Shown here: in pieces, positions 8,060 to 14,258 of the stretch
How positions within the stretch are numbered: the stretch's first letter is position 1
How the letters are laid out: each line of letters opens with the position of its first letter
From: NBML01 sp029939535
GTDB lineage: Bacteria; Desulfobacterota; Desulfobacteria; Desulfobacterales; Desulfobacteraceae
Assembly (NCBI GenBank): GCA_029939535.1
Contig: JAOZST010000091.1
Location: 1-14,258, forward strand
DNA length: 14,258 bases
Direction of reading: 5' to 3'
The notes under the pieces: generated by a model
What the model saw: the letters and a program-made list of their open reading frames with translations, nothing else
Databases searched by the model: none
Told to the model about the DNA's origin: nothing
Made by a program: the position numbers and the translations under genes

Positions 8060-8560
8060 ATGACAGAAATCTCCGGAAAACCAACCCAAATTCACAATAT
8101 TTCCACAAAAGTCCCTTTTTCTCACAAAGGGAAAACCCCCAAAGGGCAAAAGGATAATTTTGGAAAAATCCTTTCCGAACAAACCAGTGAAACCACTAGG
8201 AAAACTGACTCAACAGCTATGCCCCAGGAATTGCCAGAACTTGAAAGTCCCCTTGGGACATCATTTTTCGACCTACTGGACAAAACCACAGATTTCACCG
8301 AAAAACTCAGTTCTTCCATTGACCTTCTGGAAAAATATGCTTCCTGGCTTCGGGATCCTGAAAAAACCTTAAAACAGGCCTATGGAATTCTTGAAGACCT
8401 GACCGGACAAACCGAGGAATTGAATCGGGACCTGAATCAGGAGCATGAAAACTCTTCCAATTCTGATGAAGAACTAAAAAAGATCATCACCCAGATAACA
8501 GCAACCGCCCAAGTTGAACAGATTAAAATCAACAGGGGTGACTATCTGGATCTGTCCTGA
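8060..8560 (+). CDS. Unrecognised 166-residue protein
   Basis: I do not recognise this protein. It has no signal peptide or membrane segment. Residues 1-60 are polar and probably disordered, rich in lysine, threonine, serine and proline, with one short DNFGKILSEQ motif of the kind seen near the start of some flagellar or secreted-structure proteins; that likeness is weak. Residues 65-166 look helical, with a leucine-patterned stretch (about 67-125), an acidic asparagine/glutamate break and a final helix ending in KINRGDYLDLS. A GGGA sequence about 9 bases upstream of the ATG and a good promoter support expression. It is monocistronic: divergent from AlgH and convergent with manC, with one base between the two stop codons. 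Confidence 0.7.
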   Translation: MTEISGKPTQIHNISTKVPFSHKGKTPKGQKDNFGKILSEQTSETTRKTDSTAMPQELPELESPLGTSFFDLLDKTTDFTEKLSSSIDLLEKYASWLRDPEKTLKQAYGILEDLTGQTEELNRDLNQEHENSSNSDEELKKIITQITATAQVEQIKINRGDYLDLS

Positions 8561-8561
8561 A

Positions 8562-9983
8562 TTAGTCTTTTTTTCTTCCATAAACATCGTCAAATCTTAC
8601 AATATCATCTTCTCCCAGATAAGCTCCTGACTGAACCTCAATGAGCTCCAAAGGAATTTTTCCTGGATTTTCCATCCTGTGCAGGGTACCAAGGGGAATA
8701 TAGGCAGACTCATCCTCTTTGAGCAAAAGTTCTTTGTCTCCCTTTGTTATAATTGCAGTACCGGAAACAACAGTCCAATGTTCCGCACGGTGATAATGTT
8801 TCTGCAAAGAAAGCTTTGCCCCTGGTTTTACTGTTATTCTCTTTACCTGGAACCGCTTTGAAATATCAATGGTTTCATAATTGCCCCAGGGACGATAAAC
8901 CCTTCTATGGGTAATTGATTCCTCCCTGTTCTGCTCTTTTAACTGCTTGACAATTTTTTTAACTTCCTGGACCCGGTCCCTGGGAGAAACCAGGATGGCA
9001 TCATCGGTTTCAACTATTACAAACTTTTCAAGGCCAACGGCTGCCACAAGCCTGCTCTGGGCATTTATATAGGAATCTTTTACATCATGAACTATAATAT
9101 CCCCTTTAAAAACATTGGTGTTATTATCCTTTTCACCTGTCTGCCACAGGGCATCAAAGGAGCCCAGATCATTCCACCCGGCTTCCAGAGGAATCATCAC
9201 CCCTTTACTTGTTTTTTCCATGACAGCATAGTCAATGGAATCCGGCACTATTTTTTCAAAGACCTCTTTGTCAATCCGGAGAAAATCAAGATCCTGGGTG
9301 CTGGATTCAATCACCTGGCGGCAATACATAAGCGTATCAGGTGAATATTTTTCCAATTCATCAACAATGGCAGATGCCTTAAACATGAACATACCTGAAT
9401 TCCAGCAATATCCATTGGAAGCAACATATTCCCCGGCCAGTGTCTTGTCTGGTTTTTCAATAAAGCTGTCAATTTCATATACCACAAAAGACTCATCAAT
9501 CTTTGCACCTTTTTTGATATATCCATACCCGGTTTCAGGCGAATCAGGCACTATACCGAAGGTGATTAAAAACCCTTTTTCAGCCAGGTCCCTACCTTCC
9601 ATAATTTTTTCATGGAATAGATCAATATTTTCAATAACATGGTCTGCCGGCAGAACCAGCATGATTGAATCATCCCTTTTTTCAAGCAATTTTATGGCAG
9701 CCAGGGCAATGGCAGGGGCGGTATTTTTCCCACAGGGCTCCAGAATAATAGAGAGGGCTTCAATGTCAATTTCCCGTAATTGTTCAGCAGTCATAAACCT
9801 GTGTGCCTCATTGCAGACCACAATGGGTGATTCCAGGTCATGTACTGTATTAAGTCTTAAAAGGGTGTTCTGCAACATTGTGTTATCATTATAGATATCT
9901 ATCAACTGTTTGGGATACAACTCTCTGGAAAGCGGCCATAGCCTTGTTCCTGACCCACCGGCCAGGATTGTGGGAACAATCAT
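8562..9983 (-). CDS. manC: Mannose-1-phosphate guanylyltransferase / mannose-6-phosphate isomerase
   Basis: The 473-residue bifunctional enzyme makes GDP-mannose from mannose-1-phosphate and GTP, and its cupin half interconverts fructose-6-phosphate and mannose-6-phosphate. The nucleotidyltransferase signature GGSGTRLWPLSRELYPKQ is at residues 9-26. EKP (about 177), CWNSGMF and GWNDLGSF follow as expected for the family, and the C-terminal type II isomerase cupin starts at RPWGNYE with the metal histidines in QKHYHRAEHW. The length is typical. AAGGAG lies 5 bases before the ATG. GDP-mannose feeds exopolysaccharide and lipopolysaccharide synthesis, which fits the TPR lipoprotein further right, though no glycosyltransferases are in view. 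Repeat copy B lies in its leader. The paralogues algA/cpsB have the same function and the name choice is conventional. Confidence 0.96.
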   Translation of the reverse strand: MIVPTILAGGSGTRLWPLSRELYPKQLIDIYNDNTMLQNTLLRLNTVHDLESPIVVCNEAHRFMTAEQLREIDIEALSIILEPCGKNTAPAIALAAIKLLEKRDDSIMLVLPADHVIENIDLFHEKIMEGRDLAEKGFLITFGIVPDSPETGYGYIKKGAKIDESFVVYEIDSFIEKPDKTLAGEYVASNGYCWNSGMFMFKASAIVDELEKYSPDTLMYCRQVIESSTQDLDFLRIDKEVFEKIVPDSIDYAVMEKTSKGVMIPLEAGWNDLGSFDALWQTGEKDNNTNVFKGDIIVHDVKDSYINAQSRLVAAVGLEKFVIVETDDAILVSPRDRVQEVKKIVKQLKEQNREESITHRRVYRPWGNYETIDISKRFQVKRITVKPGAKLSLQKHYHRAEHWTVVSGTAIITKGDKELLLKEDESAYIPLGTLHRMENPGKIPLELIEVQSGAYLGEDDIVRFDDVYGRKKD

Positions 9984-10015
9984 GATAACTCCTTAAAATA
10001 AATGATATTATGAGC

Positions 10016-10086
10016 TTAGCGCGCTATGGCGCGAGCATTTAGTATTTAGCGGTTAGCTAACAGGCAAATGCAAATCCCTATATTAT
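10016..10086. repeat. Intergenic repeat element, copy B
   Basis: This 71-bp element fills nearly the whole interval between the ArsR-methyltransferase stop and the manC start. It is the same family and orientation as 7311-7394. A perfect five-base-pair hairpin CGCGC-TATG-GCGCG lies at 10020-10033, and GTTAGCTAAC (10052-10061) is a perfect palindrome. Its right end overlaps the stop codon of the methyltransferase gene (10083-10085). Confidence 0.8.
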
Positions 10087-10994
10087 TTTTCTGCTGCATA
10101 GAGATTAATGCACAATCCTTTTTCAACTTTATATTGGTCAAAAGATTTAAGCAAAAGGCCGCAGGAGGCAAACCAGGCTTTTATCTGTTCTTTTTCAAAT
10201 CCCAGCCATGAGCCACCTATTATATCCTTGATCTCTTCCTGGTCATGTTTTTCAAAATCTGCCATTAAGAACAACCCCCCTGGTTTTAAAACTCTCCAGA
10301 CCTCATGTATGGATTTTTCAGGTTCAAAAATATGGTATAATACCATGCTCATGATCACTGTATCCACTTCCTGATTTTTTATGGGAAGGTTTTCAAGCTC
10401 CCCCAGGCGCAGATCAATGGAGTCCAGGTTGGGCAGCTTTATTCTGGCCTGTTCCAACATTTCAGGTGAACTGTCCACACCAATAAGAATTTTTCCATCT
10501 GCCTGGTGCATGCTGCCCAGCATTTCACCGGTTCCGCAGCCAAGATCTGCAACGGCCTGGCCAGACAGGACCATTTGTTTTAACACCCCATTTAAATCAA
10601 AATCTCCCAGAACTTCTTTTTTCAGTCTATCCCATTGGGGGGCAACTGTTTTAAAAAATCGTTTGGTCCTGTTTTTGCGAATCATAATACTTTGTTCGGC
10701 TTTTTGAAGATCCAGAGAGCAGACCATTTCCTTTTCCATACAGGCACAGGCAAAGTTAATCAAGGGAAGAGATTTCATTTTCTTATCAACTGAATAATAG
10801 ATAAAACTGCCGTCCTTCCGGGATACCAACAATCCGGATTCCATGAGAATCTTCAGATGACGTGATACCCCGGACTGAATCATGTCAACAATGGACACGA
10901 TTTCATTCACGTTCAATTCATAATAATTAAGAATGTTCAACAACCGAAGCCGTGTTGGATCGGAAAGAGCTTTAAACTGTTTTATGATTTCCAT
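10083..10994 (-). CDS. ArsR-family regulator fused to a SAM-dependent methyltransferase
   Basis: The 303-residue protein has an ArsR winged helix-turn-helix at residues 1-80: FKALSDPTRLRLL at the N-terminus, recognition helix SGVSRHLKIL at 41-50 and wing around KDGSFIYYSV. A class I methyltransferase domain runs from about 110, with the SAM-binding DLGCGTG at 150-156, an acidic residue after strand 2 (GVDSS) and VLKPGG later. The same two-domain layout is known for SahR-type regulators that sense S-adenosylhomocysteine and control methionine-cycle genes in Proteobacteria; this identity is an inference, since no methionine-cycle gene or clear operator is in view. Cysteines at 83, 85 and 92 between the domains could bind a metal, so a metal-sensing ArsR role remains possible. 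The ribosome site is weak (AGGG about 13 bases upstream). It is followed by repeat copy B and then manC on the same strand. Confidence 0.9.
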   Translation of the reverse strand: MEIIKQFKALSDPTRLRLLNILNYYELNVNEIVSIVDMIQSGVSRHLKILMESGLLVSRKDGSFIYYSVDKKMKSLPLINFACACMEKEMVCSLDLQKAEQSIMIRKNRTKRFFKTVAPQWDRLKKEVLGDFDLNGVLKQMVLSGQAVADLGCGTGEMLGSMHQADGKILIGVDSSPEMLEQARIKLPNLDSIDLRLGELENLPIKNQEVDTVIMSMVLYHIFEPEKSIHEVWRVLKPGGLFLMADFEKHDQEEIKDIIGGSWLGFEKEQIKAWFASCGLLLKSFDQYKVEKGLCINLYAAEK

Positions 10995-11134
10995 TTAAAT
11001 ATAATTACCCTGAATGATAAGATTGTTTCTTTCACTTTCCTTAAAATTCGAATGACGCCCAGGCCTGGCTATTGATACCTTTGGATTCCTTACCAAAGAG
11101 CATACATACTTTTTTTGTATGAAAAAAAATCTCT

Positions 11135-11184
11135 CCACAGAGTTCACAGAGGACACCGAGAATAGAACTCTGTGTGCTCTGTGG
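11135..11184. repeat. CCACAGAG-type imperfect inverted repeat
   Basis: The arms are 11135-11151 and 11168-11184, 17 bases each with 15 complementary positions, separated by 16 bases. The core CCACAGAG...CTCTGTGG resembles a dispersed intergenic repeat that I have seen in many bacterial genomes and which often gives rise to spurious reading frames. A transcript would fold into a long hairpin. Confidence 0.75.
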
Positions 11185-11235
11185 TTAAAATATTTTTCAT
11201 AGTTTGTTGTGCCCGACAGGGCATGGGGGTTATTT

Positions 11236-11271
11236 AAAAAAAGGGGCCGGGATACGTCCCAACCCCCTTTT
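11236..11271 (-). terminator. Rho-independent terminator after the universal stress protein gene
   Basis: On the minus strand the RNA reads GGGG-UU-GGGA, loop CGUA, then UCCC-GG-CCCC followed by seven U. With U-G wobbles the stem is ten pairs. It begins about 39 bases after the stop codon at 11310. The plus strand has only a TTTT tail, so it works mainly leftwards. Confidence 0.8.
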
Positions 11272-11309
11272 GAAATCAATTTATGCAAATAATATGATGT
11301 CCTGAACTT

Positions 11310-11702
11310 CTATTTTACAGTTACCACGGGACAGTCTGCCTGGAGAATGACTGCCTGGGCAGTTGATCCAAAAATCAATTTACCCACTTTGGATCGACTT
11401 TTGACACCAATAATTATTTCATCCACATCTTTTTCCCTGGCAAAGTTAACAATATCATCACCAGCTTCAAAACCCCGGACCAACAGATGAGTCTTGCATG
11501 CAGCGCCATTTTCTTCAAAATATTTTTTAGCGTTTTCAAGATTTTCTTCTGCATCCTTGATCCCCTGGGGCTCAACTTTCCCGCCGCCCTTTCTTGAGGT
11601 CACAACCAGAACTTCTCCTTCAAATGCCTTGGCATGCTGCAAAGCAATTTCCAGCAAATCCTTACCCACATTTACTCCATTATATCCTACCAGAATTTTC
11701 AT
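11310..11702 (-). CDS. Universal stress protein (UspA family)
   Basis: The 130-residue protein starts MKILVGYNG and has the alpha/beta fold of the Usp family, with the nucleotide-loop end IIIGVKSRSKVGKLIFGSTA. The usual G-2x-G-9x-G(S/T) motif is changed to G-2x-S-9x-GS, so ATP binding is likely but altered. Usp proteins are small cytoplasmic stress-response dimers. The start at 11702 is fixed by a strong ribosome site (GGAGGGG, about 4-7 bases upstream); a longer frame to 11780 runs through the leader and is not protein-like. The gene is followed by a strong terminator and is divergent from the TPR lipoprotein, so it is probably transcribed alone. A small AGTGC-TCCG-GCACT hairpin (11725-11738) lies in its leader. 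Confidence 0.92.
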   Translation of the reverse strand: MKILVGYNGVNVGKDLLEIALQHAKAFEGEVLVVTSRKGGGKVEPQGIKDAEENLENAKKYFEENGAACKTHLLVRGFEAGDDIVNFAREKDVDEIIIGVKSRSKVGKLIFGSTAQAVILQADCPVVTVK

Positions 11703-11851
11703 TTTTCCCCTCCTTTGTTTCAATAGTGCTCCGGCACTCACTTCGTCTGCTGAAACATAAAAGATTTGAACTCCATTCACAAGGAAAAAGAGAGAATATA
11801 ATAAAAATTAAAAATAATATTGATAAAAAAAGCCCTAGAGTGATAAAAGAG

Positions 11852-11857
11852 TATAAT
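11852..11857 (+). promoter_or_regulatory. Candidate -10 box of the TPR lipoprotein gene
   Basis: A perfect TATAAT lies 29 bases before the ATG. The best -35-like hexamer, TTGATA at 11820-11825, is 26 bases away, too far for a standard promoter, so activation or another sigma factor may be involved. Confidence 0.35.
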
Positions 11858-11886
11858 CATTCTTTATTCATAACGGAGGACAATCA

Positions 11887-14178
11887 ATGAATCGCCTTTT
11901 CTTTAAATACATGACCGTCTTTTTTCTTTTCTGTTTTTTATTTGCAAATGCAGGGTGCTCATCGGACCAAAAAAAAGCAGAGGATTTCATCAAAGAAGGA
12001 AAAACATATTTTGAAGACCAGGAATATGACAAAGCCAAAATCCAGCTGAAAAATGCCCTGCAGCTTATACCCTCCTCCCTGGAGGCTTACCAGCTTCTTG
12101 CCAAGACCAGCTTAAAGCTGGGAGATGCCCAGGAAGCATTTTCCACTTTTTTACGGCTTGAACAATTGGAGCCTGAAAATCTTGAGACAAAAATTCAACT
12201 GGCCTCTTTTTTTCTGCTTGCAAAAAAAAGAGTAGAAGCTGAAAAAAGAATAGATGAAGTGCTTGCCAAAAATCCGGATAATATCAAAGCCCTCTACCTC
12301 CATGCAGGGGTCCTGTCCAGCAAAAAAGAAGAAATTGAAAAGATTCAAAAAATATATGACAGGATACTTGAACTTGATCCAAAACAGGTAAAGGCTATGC
12401 TTGTCCTTGCAAGGATTTACCAGGCCCGGGGAAATTCCCATAAAGCGGAAACAATTCTTAAAAAAGCAATTGAAATTGAACCGGATGATATCAATCCCCA
12501 TAAAACATTGTTTGGATTTTATCTTTCCCGGAAAAAATTTGATTCTGCTGGAATAGTTCTTGAAAATCTTGCACTTCAGAGACCAGATGATTTTGAGCCC
12601 CAGATTATGCTTGGCAATTTCCATGGGGCCAGGCAGGAGAATGAAAAGGCAGAAGCAGCCTATTTAAAAGCTGTTGACCTGGCTCCTGAAGAAGTTACTC
12701 CCCATATGCTCATTGCAAGATTCTATAATTCCATTGAAGAGCCGCAAAAGGCAGAAATTTTCATTAAAAAAGCATTGAAAATCGATCCAGACCATGCCGG
12801 TCTGAAGATTGCCTATGCTGATTTTTATTTTATCCATAAAGATATTGAAAACGCAGAAAAATTAGTCGATGAAGTCCTTGCAAAAAGACCGGATTTCACG
12901 CCCGGGAAATTATTGAAGGGAAAACTACTTGCCCAGGCAAAAAAACTTAATGAAGCCCTTGTAATTTTCCAGGCACTTGTCAAGGATGAGCCGGATTCCC
13001 CCATGTACAATTTTTTCCTGGGATCTGTCTTTCTTGAGCTGAGGAAATCCAAGCAGGCTCTGCCTTTTTTCACCAAAACCCTGGAAAAAAACCCCAGACA
13101 TTTCAAGGCCAGACTCATGGTGGCAGATCTCTACTATCGAAAGGGAGATTATTTCCTTGCTGAAACCGAAATAAAAAAAGCCCTGGAAGTGCAACCCAAA
13201 AATTATAATGCCCTTCTTTTGCTGGGTAATATCCATGGGGCACAAAAAGAATACGATAAAGCCCAGGCCCTGTTCAAGGACCTTATTGAGCTGGACAAGG
13301 AAAACCCATCCGCCTATTTCAGGCTGGGAAGTATCAAAATGCTGAAAAAAGAGCCCCAGGCTGCCCTGGAAAACTTTGAAAAAGCCCTGGACATAAATCC
13401 AAACCTCATGGATGTTTTTACAAATATTATCAGTTTCCATGCTTCCCGTAAAGAATACAGAACTGCCCTGGCAAAATGTGATACCCACCTGAAAATAGTT
13501 GGTGACAATCCCATTGTCAACTCAATTATTTTAAACCTTAGGGGCAATCTTTTACTGGCGACCCAGGAGCTTGAGTCTGCAAAGAAATCATTTATTCTTT
13601 CCATTGAAAAAAACCCACAATTTATTCAACCCTATCTTACCCTGGCAAGGATTTACCACTCTGAAAAAAATGGCGGAAAAGAACTCCAGACATACAAGGA
13701 TCTAATTGAAAAAAGGCCTGACCAGGCAGGACCCCACAGTTTTATCGCCACCCTGTACGAAAAGAAGGGAGAACAACAGCTTGCCGAAAACCATTATAAA
13801 AAAGCCCTGGCCATAAGCCCTGAATATGTCCCGGCCCTGAACAATCTGGCATTTTTCTACGCCCAGCAGGACAAAGAGCTGAACAAGGCCCTTGATCTGG
13901 CCCGGAAAGCCAAGGAAATAGGTGGAGAGGTCACTTCAATAATGGATACTTTAGGCTGGGTATATTATAAAAAGGAGTTATATGACAGTGCTCTGCTGGA
14001 GTTTAAGACCTGCATTGAAAAAGAACCTGAAAATCCTGTTTTCCATTATCACCTGGGCCTTGCCTACAATAAAAAATGGGATTATGCCAACGCTGAAAAA
14101 GCCCTTAAAAAAGCATTGGAACTAAAGAATGATTTTTCCGGTGCAGATGAAGCCAGAAAAATCCTTGATCAGATGTAA
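11887..14178 (+). CDS. TPR-repeat lipoprotein, PrsT-like
   Basis: The 763-residue product starts with a lipoprotein signal: a basic N-terminus, a hydrophobic stretch (about 9-20) and the probable lipidated Cys24 in FANAGCSS. The -3 residue is Asn, not the usual Leu, so the lipobox is imperfect. The rest is about twenty tetratricopeptide repeats with the usual A and P positions (for example KAIEIEPDD, KALDINPN, KALAISPEY). The first repeat's KIQLKNALQ resembles the PEP-CTERM/exopolysaccharide TPR lipoprotein family (PrsT, TIGR02917), which acts as an outer-membrane-associated scaffold near polysaccharide export; members are often around 900 residues. Exact membership is a judgement. GGAGG lies 7 bases before the ATG. 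No terminator follows, so it may lead an operon to the right. Confidence 0.88.
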   Translation: MNRLFFKYMTVFFLFCFLFANAGCSSDQKKAEDFIKEGKTYFEDQEYDKAKIQLKNALQLIPSSLEAYQLLAKTSLKLGDAQEAFSTFLRLEQLEPENLETKIQLASFFLLAKKRVEAEKRIDEVLAKNPDNIKALYLHAGVLSSKKEEIEKIQKIYDRILELDPKQVKAMLVLARIYQARGNSHKAETILKKAIEIEPDDINPHKTLFGFYLSRKKFDSAGIVLENLALQRPDDFEPQIMLGNFHGARQENEKAEAAYLKAVDLAPEEVTPHMLIARFYNSIEEPQKAEIFIKKALKIDPDHAGLKIAYADFYFIHKDIENAEKLVDEVLAKRPDFTPGKLLKGKLLAQAKKLNEALVIFQALVKDEPDSPMYNFFLGSVFLELRKSKQALPFFTKTLEKNPRHFKARLMVADLYYRKGDYFLAETEIKKALEVQPKNYNALLLLGNIHGAQKEYDKAQALFKDLIELDKENPSAYFRLGSIKMLKKEPQAALENFEKALDINPNLMDVFTNIISFHASRKEYRTALAKCDTHLKIVGDNPIVNSIILNLRGNLLLATQELESAKKSFILSIEKNPQFIQPYLTLARIYHSEKNGGKELQTYKDLIEKRPDQAGPHSFIATLYEKKGEQQLAENHYKKALAISPEYVPALNNLAFFYAQQDKELNKALDLARKAKEIGGEVTSIMDTLGWVYYKKELYDSALLEFKTCIEKEPENPVFHYHLGLAYNKKWDYANAEKALKKALELKNDFSGADEARKILDQM

Positions 14179-14230
14179 TTTAATAATAAGGCAACGGGAA
14201 ATAATAAAATCGTCAAAATTGGCTAATAAC

Positions 14231-14258
14231 ATGGAATATCAACAGCCCATTTTTCAAT
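14231..14258 (+). CDS. Possible start of a further gene (cut by window edge)
   Basis: An ATG at 14231 opens a frame of nine codons, MEYQQPIFQ, that is still open at the window end. It lies 52 bases after the TPR stop with no terminator between, but no convincing ribosome site precedes it, so this is a weak call. Confidence 0.25.

Larger units (their letters stand above)
10995..11309. other. Gene-free interval with several palindromes
   Basis: About 315 bases lie between the methyltransferase start and the stress-protein stop. From left to right the interval holds the palindrome CCAGGCCTGG (11059-11068), CTTTGG/CCAAAG arms (11079-11098), CATACA/TGTATG arms (11101-11121), the CCACAGAG inverted repeat (11135-11184), a TGCCC-GACA-GGGCA hairpin (11210-11223) and a terminator (11236-11271). 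The minus-strand frame across it shows repeat-derived peptides rather than protein-like composition, so I treat it as non-coding. Confidence 0.7.

Noticed and set aside
9235..9894. A 219-residue plus-strand frame opposite manC
   Set aside because: It is the complement of a securely identified enzyme gene, and its translation is rich in Ser, Phe and Ile without domain-like patterns.
10995..11288. A 97-residue minus-strand frame between the methyltransferase and stress-protein genes
   Set aside because: It runs through the CCACAGAG repeat, the terminator and other palindromes, and its peptide (HRAHRVLFSVSSVNSV) is the kind generated by such repeats. It has no ribosome site and ends at the next gene's start.
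11703..11780. A 26-residue N-terminal extension of the universal stress protein
   Set aside because: The Usp fold begins at MKILVGYNG and a strong ribosome site lies just before that ATG.
11820..11857. A standard promoter pairing TTGATA with TATAAT
   Set aside because: The spacing of 26 bases is too long for sigma-70; only the -10 box is reported.
12151..13604. Several minus-strand frames (up to 187 residues) opposite the TPR gene
   Set aside because: They mirror the repeat codons of the TPR protein and are dominated by Phe, Lys and Gly runs.

Overview
The window looks like chromosomal DNA of an AT-rich, Gram-negative, sulfate-reducing-type bacterium, most plausibly Desulfobacterota near Desulfobacteraceae. 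This is an inference from gene content and style (a YdbH-type envelope protein, an ArsR-methyltransferase fusion, dynamin-like GTPase, ManC, a PrsT-like TPR lipoprotein); no rRNA or marker gene confirms it. No tRNA, rRNA, CRISPR array, prophage or insertion sequence was found.

Left part (1-4300, minus strand). Three tightly packed genes read leftwards: a SLOG/YpsA-type putative molybdenum-cofactor carrier with an extra C-terminal domain, a rhomboid protease fused to a DnaJ C-terminal (substrate-binding) domain, and a YdbH-like AsmA-superfamily protein that runs off the left edge. The first pair overlaps by ATGA and the second by 11-26 bases. The YdbH-like gene is cut by a 100-N assembly gap (1349-1448) inside a 15-bp tandem repeat. 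The two sides of the gap share an exact 55-base overlap, and collapsing it restores one reading frame.

Middle (4301-8560). A divergent promoter region separates the left operon from a small HD-domain phosphohydrolase. That gene converges on a large dynamin-like GTPase with only 5 bases between the stop codons, inside a three-unit 13-bp tandem repeat. Then come an AlgH/YqgE (UPF0301) protein and, divergently from a good sigma-70 promoter, an unrecognised 166-residue protein.

Right (8561-14258). ManC (GDP-mannose synthesis) converges one base away from the unknown gene. An ArsR-type regulator fused to a SAM methyltransferase, a gene-free stretch rich in palindromic repeats with a strong terminator, and a universal stress protein follow, all on the minus strand. 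Divergently, a 763-residue TPR lipoprotein resembling the PrsT family of exopolysaccharide/PEP-CTERM loci runs to near the right edge, where another gene may begin.

Two related intergenic elements (7311-7394 and 10016-10086) lie in the same orientation, each just upstream of a minus-strand gene start. ManC, the TPR lipoprotein and the YdbH-like protein point to envelope and exopolysaccharide work, but the genes form several independent units rather than one obvious system. The most unusual items are the rhomboid-DnaJ fusion with its operon partners, the paired intergenic repeat, and the repeat-linked assembly gap.
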